The notes beneath the pieces are model-generated. The model made no database searches. It was not told where the DNA came from and was given only the letters and a program-made list of their open reading frames with translations. From NCBI GenBank assembly GCA_947476405.1, contig CANJQG010000008.1, positions 1 through 60,713 of the forward strand: a stretch of 60,713 nt of DNA. Reading direction: 5' to 3'. This DNA is from Thiotrichales bacterium. Lineage in GTDB: Bacteria > Pseudomonadota > Gammaproteobacteria > Francisellales > CACEW01. Below are positions 43,212 to 51,353 of the stretch, piece by piece. Position numbers and translations under genes: made by a program. Every line of letters starts with the position of its first letter. Positions within the stretch are counted from its first letter, which is position 1.

Positions 43212-43844
43212 ATGCTTCCATTATCTACTTACCTATCTTTCGCAGGTGTTGCCTTAGTCATGGCTTTGTCACCAGGGCCCAATATGATTTATCTTGTTTC
43301 CCGCTCGATTTGCCAAGGACGCGAGGCCGGACTGATCTCGTTAGCAGGGGTTTGTGTTGGCTTTTTCTTTTATATGATTTGTACGGCACTTGGTGTTATG
43401 ACGATTTTCATTGCCTATCCTTCGTTATTCGAATTATTGAAAATAGCAGGGGCCTGTTACCTTTTTTATTTAGCTTGGAAAGCACTACGTCCAGGTGGGC
43501 GCTCTCCTCTTCAGGTTAAAAAACTGAAGATAGATCCTCCTGCAAAGCTTTTTAAAATGGGCTTTCTTACAAATTTGCTAAATCCAAAAATTGCAATGAT
43601 GTACCTGTCACTGCTCCCACAATTCATCCATCCAGAAGATGGATCCGTAGTTTCACAATTTCTAACATTGGGAATGATCCAAATTGTTATCGGCACAACA
43701 GTAAACGGAATTATTGCGATGAGCGCCAGTTCTGTTTCTTCTTTCCTCACCTCTAAAGCCTCTTGGCTAATTATTCAACGATGGATCTTCGGGTGTATTC
43801 TCATTATTTTGGGCCTACATCTACTTCTAAAACACTTTCTTTGA
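43212..43844 (+). CDS. LysE/RhtB family amino-acid exporter
   Basis: A 210-residue membrane protein with about six hydrophobic segments and the LysE/RhtB signature near the N-terminus (ALSPGPNMIYLVSRS), then GREAGLISLAGVCVG and the conserved FLTNLLNPKIAMMYLSLLPQF. These transporters export amino acids, homoserine lactones or related metabolites. It is 74 bp after the paralogue pair and may be co-transcribed. It may also help export an amino-acid-like product of the element, though it is 9 kb from the biosynthetic operon. Confidence 0.85.
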   Translation: MLPLSTYLSFAGVALVMALSPGPNMIYLVSRSICQGREAGLISLAGVCVGFFFYMICTALGVMTIFIAYPSLFELLKIAGACYLFYLAWKALRPGGRSPLQVKKLKIDPPAKLFKMGFLTNLLNPKIAMMYLSLLPQFIHPEDGSVVSQFLTLGMIQIVIGTTVNGIIAMSASSVSSFLTSKASWLIIQRWIFGCILIILGLHLLLKHFL

Positions 43845-44151
43845 CAAAAACAACTTTAATTTTAAAAATATTTCATTTTAGAGTGCTGTAACCTTGCACC
43901 TAAAAAATGGAAAACTTGCCAATTTTTCTCTAAAAAACATAAAAAACCCCCTGGAATAGCATCTATCTAATTCCTTTAAAAATAAAGCATGCAAGCTATC
44001 ATTATCAAAACAAATGAGCATTAAATAGTCCACAGACTGTGTCCATTTTAAATGGAGTCATTATGCCCCAATTTTGCAATGAATCCTTTGTCTTTTCAAA
44101 GTGTGTTCTCATAGCACCATGAAGTTCAAAAATAATTTTAAGGTGTAAAAA
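43845..44151. other. trb upstream region with two adjacent palindromes
   Basis: This AT-rich stretch precedes the trb operon. CACAGACTGTG (44031-44041) and TCCATTTTAAATGGA (44042-44056) are two odd-length palindromes that abut exactly, an arrangement typical of operators. A weak promoter may start with TTGACA at 43841. The minus-strand ORF across 44005-44415 looks spurious. No other gene is visible. Confidence 0.5.
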
Positions 44152-44313
44152 GTGAAACGATATTTTGATGATGCAAAACCAGTTTCTCCCACGGTGATGA
44201 TGAAGGGAAATATGCAAACCATTAAACCGTGCCGTGGGAGAATTAGTCCCGCTGTGAACTTGTTGGCCTGCTACACAACAAGATTCTCGGCTGTTCAGAG
44301 GAGTCCAGCATGA
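44152..44313 (+). CDS. Putative 53-residue leader ORF coupled to trbB
   Basis: A short ORF starts with GTG at 44152, preceded by AAGG at good distance, and ends with TGA at 44311-44313, overlapping the trbB start as ATGA. It encodes 53 residues beginning MKRYFDDAKPVSPTVMMK, basic and without a known motif. Start signal and coupled stop suggest it is translated. It could be a small transfer protein or a leader peptide whose translation controls the trbB start, since a hairpin lies within it (44184-44242). Codon use is not strongly gene-like, so confidence is moderate. Confidence 0.4.
   Translation: MKRYFDDAKPVSPTVMMKGNMQTIKPCRGRISPAVNLLACYTTRFSAVQRSPA
44184..44242 (+). promoter_or_regulatory. 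Hairpin with alternative pairing in the trb leader
   Basis: TTCTCCCACGG (44184-44194) and CCGTGGGAGAA (44232-44242) form an 11-bp perfect stem with a 37-nt loop. The same CACGG can pair instead with ACCGTG at 44226-44231 (six pairs with CACGGT at 44190-44195), so two structures exclude each other. The loop contains AAGGGA and two ATGs. It lies 70-120 nt before trbB, suiting RNA-level control, for example by CsrA-like proteins or translation of the leader ORF. Confidence 0.5.
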
Positions 44314-45296
44314 GCGCTCATAAACACTCGCTGGATCGCCCTCTTGATCCGCGCATAAAACAATTAGAACAAGAATGCTCGGGTCCAATCCTAGACGCCA
44401 TCCGCGATGAGGCAATCACTGAGATTATGCTAAATCCTGATGGCGTCCTGTGGGTTGAGGATCATATTCATGGAATGCGCATTTATGGCAATGTTTCGGC
44501 TGAACAGGCTGAGCGAATTATCCGCAAAGTGGCAGGCATCAAAGGCATGACAGCTAATCAGGACAATCCTATTTTGGAATGTGAATTCCCCCTGGATCAA
44601 TCTCGCTTTGAAGCCATTCTGCCGTCGATTGTGTCTGCGCCATCTTTTACCATTCGCAAAAAAGCGAAACTGATTTATACCTTTTCTGACTACATTGATA
44701 AGAAGTCTTTGACTGAGGTGCAAGCCGAGGCAATTCGCGCTGCCATTCGGGATCGCAAAAATATCCTTGTTTGTGGTGGGCCTGGAACAGGCAAGACTAC
44801 GTTCACCAATGCTTGTATTCATGAATTAACGCAGATTGTTGACCACTGCGAACGCCTTCTCATTTTGGAAGACGTTGAAGAATTGCAGTGTTCAGCTAAA
44901 AACGTGCTGCGTATGACGACCAACTTATTGCTTGCGATTCCAATCGATTTGCAAAAGCTGGTGTATGTGGCGATGCGCTCACGGCCTGACCGCATCATCA
45001 TTGGCGAAGTACGCGATAAGGCGATGCTTTACCTGATGAAGGCTTGGAACACGGGCTGCCCTGGTGGCATTGCTACCATCCACGCCAATGACACCCATTC
45101 TGCGATTGAGCGCTGTTTGTCTCTGGCTGAAGAGGCTGGGGTCGTCAAACCGATTTCTCTACTTTTAGAAACGATTCAAGTCATTGTCTCTGTTGAACGC
45201 GATAACAAGACAATGAAACGCCGTATTAAAAATGTCTCTCTTCTGACGGGTTACGACTCCAAGAGTGCGACGTTTTTATTCAAGGAGCTGGCATAG
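44310..45296 (+). CDS. trbB: TrbB, VirB11-type secretion ATPase
   Basis: A 328-residue hexameric traffic ATPase. The N-terminal domain is about 1-140. Walker A is GGPGTGKTT near 157, the Asp box follows LLILEDVEEL, Walker B-like RIIIGEVRD, and the His box GGIATIHAND. It powers pilus assembly and substrate transfer from the cytoplasmic face. The length matches RP4 TrbB (about 320). AGAGGAG precedes the ATG. It starts the trbBCDEJLFGI run, the order of Tn4371-like elements, and overlaps a short upstream ORF by ATGA. Confidence 0.92.
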   Translation: MSAHKHSLDRPLDPRIKQLEQECSGPILDAIRDEAITEIMLNPDGVLWVEDHIHGMRIYGNVSAEQAERIIRKVAGIKGMTANQDNPILECEFPLDQSRFEAILPSIVSAPSFTIRKKAKLIYTFSDYIDKKSLTEVQAEAIRAAIRDRKNILVCGGPGTGKTTFTNACIHELTQIVDHCERLLILEDVEELQCSAKNVLRMTTNLLLAIPIDLQKLVYVAMRSRPDRIIIGEVRDKAMLYLMKAWNTGCPGGIATIHANDTHSAIERCLSLAEEAGVVKPISLLLETIQVIVSVERDNKTMKRRIKNVSLLTGYDSKSATFLFKELA

Positions 45297-45343
45297 GGCC
45301 GAGCTTCATAACAACCAAAAATAATAAATGGAGTAATACCAAA

Positions 45344-45748
45344 ATGAAAAACGTAACGAATAAAAAACAAATCAAGATCAAGAAGAACCTGATCATCAAC
45401 GCGAAGCCTAAGCTTAGTGGCTCATACTTTATGAGTCTCTTAAGAAAAAAGTCACGCAGAGCGTTGCTGACCCTGTCACTCTCGCTGACGGGAACACCTT
45501 GTTTTGCAGCAACCGCGGACAATTTTGCCTTCACGGGCGCTCTTTACAAGATGTTGAACGAACTACAGGGCGCGCCAATCGCATTGATTACCGCGATTGG
45601 AATCGTTGCCGCAGGCTTCTTCTGGATTTTTAAAGGCCATGACGTTGGCATGAAACAGGTGGTGAGCGCATTGGTTGGAGGCGGCCTAGTTTTAGCTGCA
45701 CCGACTTTAATCCTCATGGTTCCTGGCATGTCTGGCGCAGTGGTTTAG
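45344..45748 (+). CDS. trbC: TrbC, VirB2-type pilin precursor
   Basis: A 134-residue precursor. A long, very basic N-terminus (about 1-40) is followed by a hydrophobic signal core and a likely cut after CFAATA near 58. The mature region has two hydrophobic helices (ALITAIGIVAAGFFWIFKG and VSALVGGGLVLAAPTLILMV) separated by a short loop, as in VirB2/TrbC pilins. TraF encoded at 4576 probably processes it. The basic extension is longer than usual. The next gene starts 15 bp later. It sits between trbB and trbD as in Tn4371-type systems. Confidence 0.88.
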   Translation: MKNVTNKKQIKIKKNLIINAKPKLSGSYFMSLLRKKSRRALLTLSLSLTGTPCFAATADNFAFTGALYKMLNELQGAPIALITAIGIVAAGFFWIFKGHDVGMKQVVSALVGGGLVLAAPTLILMVPGMSGAVV

Positions 45749-45763
45749 GGAGGGCGCTTTACC

Positions 45764-46084
45764 ATGAGAGGAACACCTATTCGTATCAACCGTGCTTTAA
45801 GTCGCGACATGCTGTTTATGGGGGTCGACAAAGCGCCTTTGTTTCTCTACGGCCTGATCAGCGTATTGATTGTGTATGTGACTCGCTTTCACATGCCTTA
45901 TGCACTGGTCGGCCCCATGGTCTTTGTATTCTTCCACTCGATTGCCGTGTGGGGTTTTAAAAAGGATCCGAAGATCATGAAGGTGATGATCAATCACTTT
46001 CGCTACAAAGGGTTTTATCCGCCAGTTAGTTTTGCGCGGGCTAAACCATCCTCACAAAAAACACCCTCTATCCCTCAATTTTAG
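45764..46084 (+). CDS. trbD: TrbD, VirB3-type protein
   Basis: A 106-residue inner-membrane protein with the VirB3 plan: a short cytosolic start ending in NRALSRDMLFMGVDKAPL, two adjacent hydrophobic segments (about 28-45 and 48-66), and a basic tail with WGFKKDPKIMKVMINHF. VirB3-type proteins work with the VirB4 ATPase, whose gene follows 14 bp later. A short tail (PSSQKTPSIPQF) is poorly conserved in the family. Confidence 0.88.
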   Translation: MRGTPIRINRALSRDMLFMGVDKAPLFLYGLISVLIVYVTRFHMPYALVGPMVFVFFHSIAVWGFKKDPKIMKVMINHFRYKGFYPPVSFARAKPSSQKTPSIPQF

Positions 46085-46098
46085 GAGAAATAAAAATC

Positions 46099-48555
46099 AT
46101 GTTTAACTTTACAAAAGTATTTGCGGGCTTATTTAGGCCGCTGGTTCAAGTCTCCGACACTCGTCGTGACTTGGATAAAAAGGCCACACAGCTCGGCCTC
46201 AATGAGCTGCTCAACTATATGCTCATGTATAACGACAAAGCCATCTTGATGAAAGATGGTGCCTTTTCGGCAAGTTTTGTCTACCGTGGGCCTGATGTGG
46301 AATCCTCCACTGATAGTGAACTCGATCAAATTGCTCAGACCTTGAATCATGCTTTAAAAATGACTGATTCAGGCTGGATGGTCGAGTTTAACCTAGTGCG
46401 TCTGCACTCGACTGCTTATAGCTCGGCACAACAATTTCCTGATCAGGTTTCACGCCTGATTGAGAATGAACGCCGTAGCCAATATCAGACCGAAGGCTCG
46501 CACTTTGATACCTTAACTTACCTGACTCTGACCTACTTGCCGACTCCGGCAATGAAGTCCTCCATCAAGAAATTCTTTTTGGACAGTGATCAGCCGTTTA
46601 AAGAAACCACCTTAAAGGATTTGTATAACCGCTTTGAAGAGCGCTTATCAAACCTCATGGACGTGTTGAGCAAATATCTCAAACTGGAACGGTTGACAGG
46701 TAAACCCTTATTGACCTATCTGCATTATTGCTTGACGGGTCAAAACCAAGTGGTGCAGGTTCCACCGATTGGGCTATTTCTGGATTCTTATCTCTGCCAT
46801 GACAATTTTGTGGGTGGGATCAGGCCCAGAATTGGCAACAAACATATTCGGGTGATTAATATCTCCGAATATCCTGCTGAAATATACCCAACAGTAATGG
46901 AACGATTGAACAGCCTGCCGATTGTGTATCGCTGGTCACTGCGTTTTATTCCTCTGAGCCAAAACGGCACCGAAACCAAATTGAAAGAAATGGGTCGGGG
47001 CTGGTATCAAAAGGCTTTGGGCTTTAAAGGCATTGCGCGTCAAGCCTTTGGTGGTGCTGCGACACTTCAAAATGGAGATGCCGCCGGAATGGTCGCTGAA
47101 ATTGAAGAGGCGAAAACGGCCAATTCAAGCAATCTGGTACGGTACGGCTATGTGACCAATGTCATTGTGCTGATGAATGATGATGCGCAGAAATTAGATG
47201 AAGAAGTTCGTCTGGTCTCACGCTCACTTCAGCAGCTGGGATTTCTCGTTAAAGACGAGGACTACAATGCTATTGATGCTTATCTGGGATCCCTTCCAAG
47301 CCACGGGGATCGCAACATTCGTAAGATTCTGCTTAATTCCTATGAATTGGGGTGCATGGCCCCTGTAAGCGCCATCTACCAAGGCGAAGAGTTTTGCCCT
47401 TGTCCATTTTACCCAACCGCCTCTGCACCGCTATTTTATTCAGCGACTCAGGGTGCGACGCCGTTTAGATTCAATCTCCACGTTGGAGATATTGGTCATA
47501 CGATGATTATTGGGCCTACTGGCGCAGGTAAATCGACACTTTTAGGGCTCTTGATGGCACAGCACCGTAAATATCCTGAATCGCGGGTCTATGTGTTTGA
47601 CAAAGATAATTCCAACAAAGTGATTACTTTAGCGCTGAATGGGGATTATTATGATGTCGGCAAAAACCAGTCCATCAGCCTTGCACCTTTGTCTCATATC
47701 GATGACGATGAAGAGTTTGACTGGACGCTGGGTTTTATTGAAAACCTGATGGAGCTACAAGGCCTCACGCCAACGCCAGAGCAAAAAGGCGAAATTCGTG
47801 ATGCACTCTTTAATCTGCGGCACTCTGGAAGAAGCACTTGGAATTTAAGTGGTTTTATCGACATGCTTCAGGATAAGCAAATGCGTAGCGCTTTGAGTGT
47901 CTATACAGAATCAGAGTCTATGTCATCCCTACTGAATTCCAGCGAAGACCAAATCGGCATCAGTTCGCTGATGGCCTTTGAAATGGGCTGGTTATTAGAG
48001 CAAAAGAACGCCTTTTATCTACCCGTGATTGATTACCTGTTTCGGGTACTCTATCGGGAATTTAAAAAGCGTCATCCAGCTCTGCTGATTCTGGATGAAG
48101 GCTGGCTATATCTCGACAATCCTTATTTCGCCAAAAAACTTAAAGATTGGTTCAAGACTTTACGTAAATTTAATGTTGCGATTGTCATTGCTTCCCAATC
48201 TCTGAAGGATGCGGCGGAATCTGAGATTAGCGCTGTATTGCTGGAATCCTGCAAAACGAAGATCTATTTGCCCAACGATGCCATGACCGATGAGGCAAAA
48301 GCCATCTATCGATCCTGTGGACTCAATGAACGGCAAATTCAGATCATCTCTTCGGCTAAATCCAAACGAGATTATTACGTCACTTATCCTCGCGATAATC
48401 GTTTAATCACTTTGGGTCTCGGGCCTGTGACACTGGCATTTATCGGTGTATCCAGCAAAAAGGATGTCGATGAGTTTATGTCACTGTACAACCGCGAAGA
48501 TCTAAGCTGGATCAAATCCTGGCTGCAATACAAGGGCCTGAAGGTGGCATCATGA
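46099..48555 (+). CDS. trbE: TrbE, VirB4-type ATPase
   Basis: An 818-residue VirB4/TrbE ATPase, close to the usual 820-850. The N-terminal CagE/TrbE domain (about 1-400) is followed by a RecA-like domain with Walker A IIGPTGAGKSTLLG near 473, Walker B ALLILDEGWLYL near 660, and IVIASQSLKDA after it. It drives pilin extraction and DNA translocation at the inner membrane. AGGAGAAATAAAAATC precedes the ATG. It overlaps trbJ by 4 bp (ATGA). Confidence 0.93.
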   Translation: MFNFTKVFAGLFRPLVQVSDTRRDLDKKATQLGLNELLNYMLMYNDKAILMKDGAFSASFVYRGPDVESSTDSELDQIAQTLNHALKMTDSGWMVEFNLVRLHSTAYSSAQQFPDQVSRLIENERRSQYQTEGSHFDTLTYLTLTYLPTPAMKSSIKKFFLDSDQPFKETTLKDLYNRFEERLSNLMDVLSKYLKLERLTGKPLLTYLHYCLTGQNQVVQVPPIGLFLDSYLCHDNFVGGIRPRIGNKHIRVINISEYPAEIYPTVMERLNSLPIVYRWSLRFIPLSQNGTETKLKEMGRGWYQKALGFKGIARQAFGGAATLQNGDAAGMVAEIEEAKTANSSNLVRYGYVTNVIVLMNDDAQKLDEEVRLVSRSLQQLGFLVKDEDYNAIDAYLGSLPSHGDRNIRKILLNSYELGCMAPVSAIYQGEEFCPCPFYPTASAPLFYSATQGATPFRFNLHVGDIGHTMIIGPTGAGKSTLLGLLMAQHRKYPESRVYVFDKDNSNKVITLALNGDYYDVGKNQSISLAPLSHIDDDEEFDWTLGFIENLMELQGLTPTPEQKGEIRDALFNLRHSGRSTWNLSGFIDMLQDKQMRSALSVYTESESMSSLLNSSEDQIGISSLMAFEMGWLLEQKNAFYLPVIDYLFRVLYREFKKRHPALLILDEGWLYLDNPYFAKKLKDWFKTLRKFNVAIVIASQSLKDAAESEISAVLLESCKTKIYLPNDAMTDEAKAIYRSCGLNERQIQIISSAKSKRDYYVTYPRDNRLITLGLGPVTLAFIGVSSKKDVDEFMSLYNREDLSWIKSWLQYKGLKVAS

Positions 48556-49292
48556 AAGCAAAACTTTTAGCTGCCTCTTGCCTGCTTGCCCTCACCACCA
48601 GTCATGCTTATGCATTTCTGGTGTTTGATCCGGCTAACTTTGGTCGCAATGCCATTACAGCAGTGCAGACCACTCAGATGGTCATTCAGCAGATGCAGGC
48701 GTATCAGACGCAATTGCAGCAGTTCCAGGTCGAAGCGCAAAACATTAAAAACTTTGCAAGCTTCAACTGGACGGATATTTCGCAAACCCTAGCAAATTTG
48801 GGGAATGCGATCCAAACAGGTCAGTCTTTGGCGTACACCATGCAGAGCATGGATCAAAGCTTCAGACAGATTTATCCAGGCTATCAGTCCCCGCAGAATT
48901 ATCAGCAATCCTATCAAAATTGGTCAAACACCACTTTGGATACGGTGCGTGGGGCGTTGGATTCAATCTCACTTCAGGCCTCGGATTTTGCTTCAGAAGA
49001 GCAAACCATCCAGTCTTTACGTGCGGTTGCCTCCAGCCCAACTGGGCAGATGCAAGCCCTGCAAGCGGGCAATATGCTTTCAGGTGAAATGGTAAACCAG
49101 ATGGAGGAATTACGCCAACTGGAAATGACTCAGATCAATTCGCAAAACACCTATATGGCGTATCAAGTCCAGAGAGATCAAGCCAATCAGTCCGTTCAAC
49201 AGGATCTGGTGAATGGAATGGATAGCACTTATCCGACCTATCAAAACCAAAATGGCTTTTCCAATATGCCGAATTTTAATGGAGGGAATTAA
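48552..49292 (+). CDS. trbJ: TrbJ, VirB5-type minor pilus protein
   Basis: A 246-residue secreted protein with a signal peptide (MKAKLLAASCLLALTTSHAY, cut near 21) followed by FDPANFGRNAITAVQTT and a Gln-rich coiled-coil region (QMVIQQMQAYQTQLQQFQ), typical of TrbJ/VirB5. The middle holds long helices and the end is Asn/Gln-rich. It is probably at the pilus tip or channel. The start overlaps trbE, and trbL begins 2 bp after its stop. No TrbK-like lipoprotein gene is found between trbJ and trbL, unlike RP4. Confidence 0.88.
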   Translation: MKAKLLAASCLLALTTSHAYAFLVFDPANFGRNAITAVQTTQMVIQQMQAYQTQLQQFQVEAQNIKNFASFNWTDISQTLANLGNAIQTGQSLAYTMQSMDQSFRQIYPGYQSPQNYQQSYQNWSNTTLDTVRGALDSISLQASDFASEEQTIQSLRAVASSPTGQMQALQAGNMLSGEMVNQMEELRQLEMTQINSQNTYMAYQVQRDQANQSVQQDLVNGMDSTYPTYQNQNGFSNMPNFNGGN

Positions 49293-49294
49293 TC

Positions 49295-50491
49295 ATGCAG
49301 ATCCAAATATTTGACACGATTACGCAAGAATACCTCCAGGCGACGCAACATTGGTTTAATCAGGTTGAGAGCGCGGGGATGCATCTGATGGTGATTTTAG
49401 TGCTGATTCAATTCACCCTCAAAATCAGTAAAAATATTTTGAGTGGTGAGGGCAATCTCACAGGCATGATGATCCACACGATCAAAAACCTGATTGTTAT
49501 CTCGATTCTGTACTACCTGATCACCAACGCAGGTACATTGCTACCTGAGCTTTTTAATTCCTTCACACAATTAGGGATTGCAGGCTCAACAATTACGGCA
49601 ATTGACCCATCAAGCGTCGTCAACGAGGGTCTCACTATTGCGAGCGCCATCCTACAAAGCTTTAACGGCTGGGGTGTATTGACCAATATTGCCTTCGCGA
49701 TCTTCGGCACCTTCTGCTGCATCATGATTGTACTCTGTTACGGTCTGATTGCAGCGGATCTGATGATCACATTGATCGAAAGCTATTTTTTAGTCGCAGT
49801 CAGTGCGTTATTCATCGCTTTTGGATCGACCAGCTACACCTTACCAATGGCCCGTGAATACATGGGCATGACGATCGGCGTCGGCATTAAATTGATGATG
49901 CTCTACGTCATGATTGCCGTGGGAATCACGATCGGCCAGGATTGGGCAGCGATGATCAATCAAGCGACTCAACACGATGACTGGACAACTTGTCTGGGCG
50001 TTGCAGTGGGTGCGCTGGTTTATTACATGATCGTCAAACACGTTCCTGGTCGAATTGCCTCTGCTGCATCTCAAGCTTTTGCCATCAGTCATATGGGGGA
50101 CGCGCAAGCAACCACTATGAGTGCCGTTGCGAATAGCGCTACTGCTGCAACCCATGCCATAGCAGCAGGTAAATTTGCCCTTGGAGTAGGCGCAGGTACA
50201 GCAACTGGCGTCGGAGGCGGCATTGGAAGCGTCCTCAGTCAAGCCTTTGGATCAGACAATGCATCCTCTGGTTTTGACATGGGCGGCATGCCTGGCGGCA
50301 ACATCCCTCTATTGGAGGGGCAAAGCGGATCACTGAGTACAGCCATGCTGACTCACTTTGGTGGAGGCTCTAACGATGGAATCAGTTCTGTGATCGATGA
50401 AGCTAAATTTAGCAATAGCCCAGTCATTCACTTACCTGGCCCAAATGGCCCACCTCAAGGTGATCTTTTTAACAACAACAATAATCAATAA
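49295..50491 (+). CDS. trbL: TrbL, VirB6-type polytopic channel protein
   Basis: A 398-residue protein with five to six hydrophobic segments (about 28-50, 58-85, 120-165, 172-200, 205-235), then a glycine- and alanine-rich, probably disordered C-terminal 150 residues. TrbL/VirB6 proteins line the inner-membrane part of the channel. GGAGGGAATTAATC precedes the ATG. The C-terminal tail ends in an Asn run. It lies between trbJ and the small ORF before trbF. Confidence 0.9.
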   Translation: MQIQIFDTITQEYLQATQHWFNQVESAGMHLMVILVLIQFTLKISKNILSGEGNLTGMMIHTIKNLIVISILYYLITNAGTLLPELFNSFTQLGIAGSTITAIDPSSVVNEGLTIASAILQSFNGWGVLTNIAFAIFGTFCCIMIVLCYGLIAADLMITLIESYFLVAVSALFIAFGSTSYTLPMAREYMGMTIGVGIKLMMLYVMIAVGITIGQDWAAMINQATQHDDWTTCLGVAVGALVYYMIVKHVPGRIASAASQAFAISHMGDAQATTMSAVANSATAATHAIAAGKFALGVGAGTATGVGGGIGSVLSQAFGSDNASSGFDMGGMPGGNIPLLEGQSGSLSTAMLTHFGGGSNDGISSVIDEAKFSNSPVIHLPGPNGPPQGDLFNNNNNQ

Positions 50492-50502
50492 GGAGAAAAA
50501 CG

Positions 50503-50610
50503 GTGAAAACCAAAACAATAAAACCGATTGATAAAAATCAATCAAAAAAAACCAAAGACAAGAATCCTAAAAACTTCTTGAATTCAACAAAACGGAGAAA
50601 AATAAAATGA
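50503..50610 (+). CDS. Putative 35-residue Lys-rich microprotein between trbL and trbF
   Basis: An ORF of 35 codons starting with GTG at 50503 (AAGGAG about 7 nt upstream) and ending TGA at 50608-50610, overlapping the trbF start as ATGA. The product is about one-third lysine, very basic, with no signal peptide or lipobox, so it is not a VirB7 lipoprotein. Start signal and coupled stop argue that it is translated, perhaps to couple trbL and trbF translation or as a nucleic-acid-binding peptide. Confidence 0.45.
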   Translation: MKTKTIKPIDKNQSKKTKDKNPKNFLNSTKRRKIK

Positions 50611-51353
50611 AGATCAAAATGATCAACTTAATGAAAAAACAACAGGGTGCGCCTGATATTTTGGCAACAGATGCCGAGATTGAAAATCGGGATAGCCCTT
50701 ATGTAAAAGGCCGTGCCGCCTGGAATGAACTCTACGGCAGCACGGTCACCCAACTGGAAAATAGCTACCGCATTATTGCAATGTTGGCCCTGGTCATCAT
50801 CCTCCTCGGATGTGTGATCGGCCATATCGCAAGCCAGTCTCGCCTAAAACCCTACGTCGTCGAAGTCGCCAGCAATGGCAGCGTGGTGACGGGGATGGAA
50901 GCGAGCAGCTTTAGCGGCAGCGACGTTCCAGAAAATGCTATCAAAGGCAGTCTCTACAAATTCCTTCTCTACTCACGCGGTGTGACGGGAGATCCATCTG
51001 TAGATCAAGACAATGTCTATGCGGCACAAGCCCTGACAACAGGCAATGCGTTCACCACATTGAGCAACTACTATCAGCAAAACAATCCGCTGATTGTAGG
51101 CAAAACTGAAAAGGTCTCGATCAATGTGCTGTATGAAATCAAACGCACCAATAACAGCTATGAAGTGGCTTGGCAGGAAACAACCACCACTTTGGCTAAT
51201 GAACCGGTTTCGCAAAACAACTTTATTGCCGAAATCACTTATAAGCTGGGCGATGTCAAAGATATTCGTTACAACCCTCTGGGGCTGTACATCACTGACC
51301 TCACCTGGACTCAACAAATCAATACTAATAACAACAATGGAGTACAACAATAA
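50607..51353 (+). CDS. trbF: TrbF, VirB8-type core protein
   Basis: A 248-residue bitopic protein: a cytosolic start of about 55 residues with SPYVKGRAAWNELYGS, one membrane helix (IIAMLALVIILLGCVIGHIA, about 50-70), and a periplasmic NTF2-like domain (YVVEVASNGSV to the end). The YVVEV segment and NPLGLYITDLTWTQ near the C-terminus are typical of TrbF/VirB8. It nucleates assembly of the channel. Its stop overlaps the trbG start by 1 bp. Confidence 0.9.
   Translation: MKIKMINLMKKQQGAPDILATDAEIENRDSPYVKGRAAWNELYGSTVTQLENSYRIIAMLALVIILLGCVIGHIASQSRLKPYVVEVASNGSVVTGMEASSFSGSDVPENAIKGSLYKFLLYSRGVTGDPSVDQDNVYAAQALTTGNAFTTLSNYYQQNNPLIVGKTEKVSINVLYEIKRTNNSYEVAWQETTTTLANEPVSQNNFIAEITYKLGDVKDIRYNPLGLYITDLTWTQQINTNNNNGVQQ

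Noticed and set aside
44005..44415. Minus-strand ORF of 136 codons over the trb leader
   Set aside because: It covers palindromes, the hairpin and the start of trbB; its translation has no family character.
50503..50610. VirB7/TrbK-type lipoprotein
   Set aside because: The encoded peptide has no hydrophobic signal or Cys lipobox.
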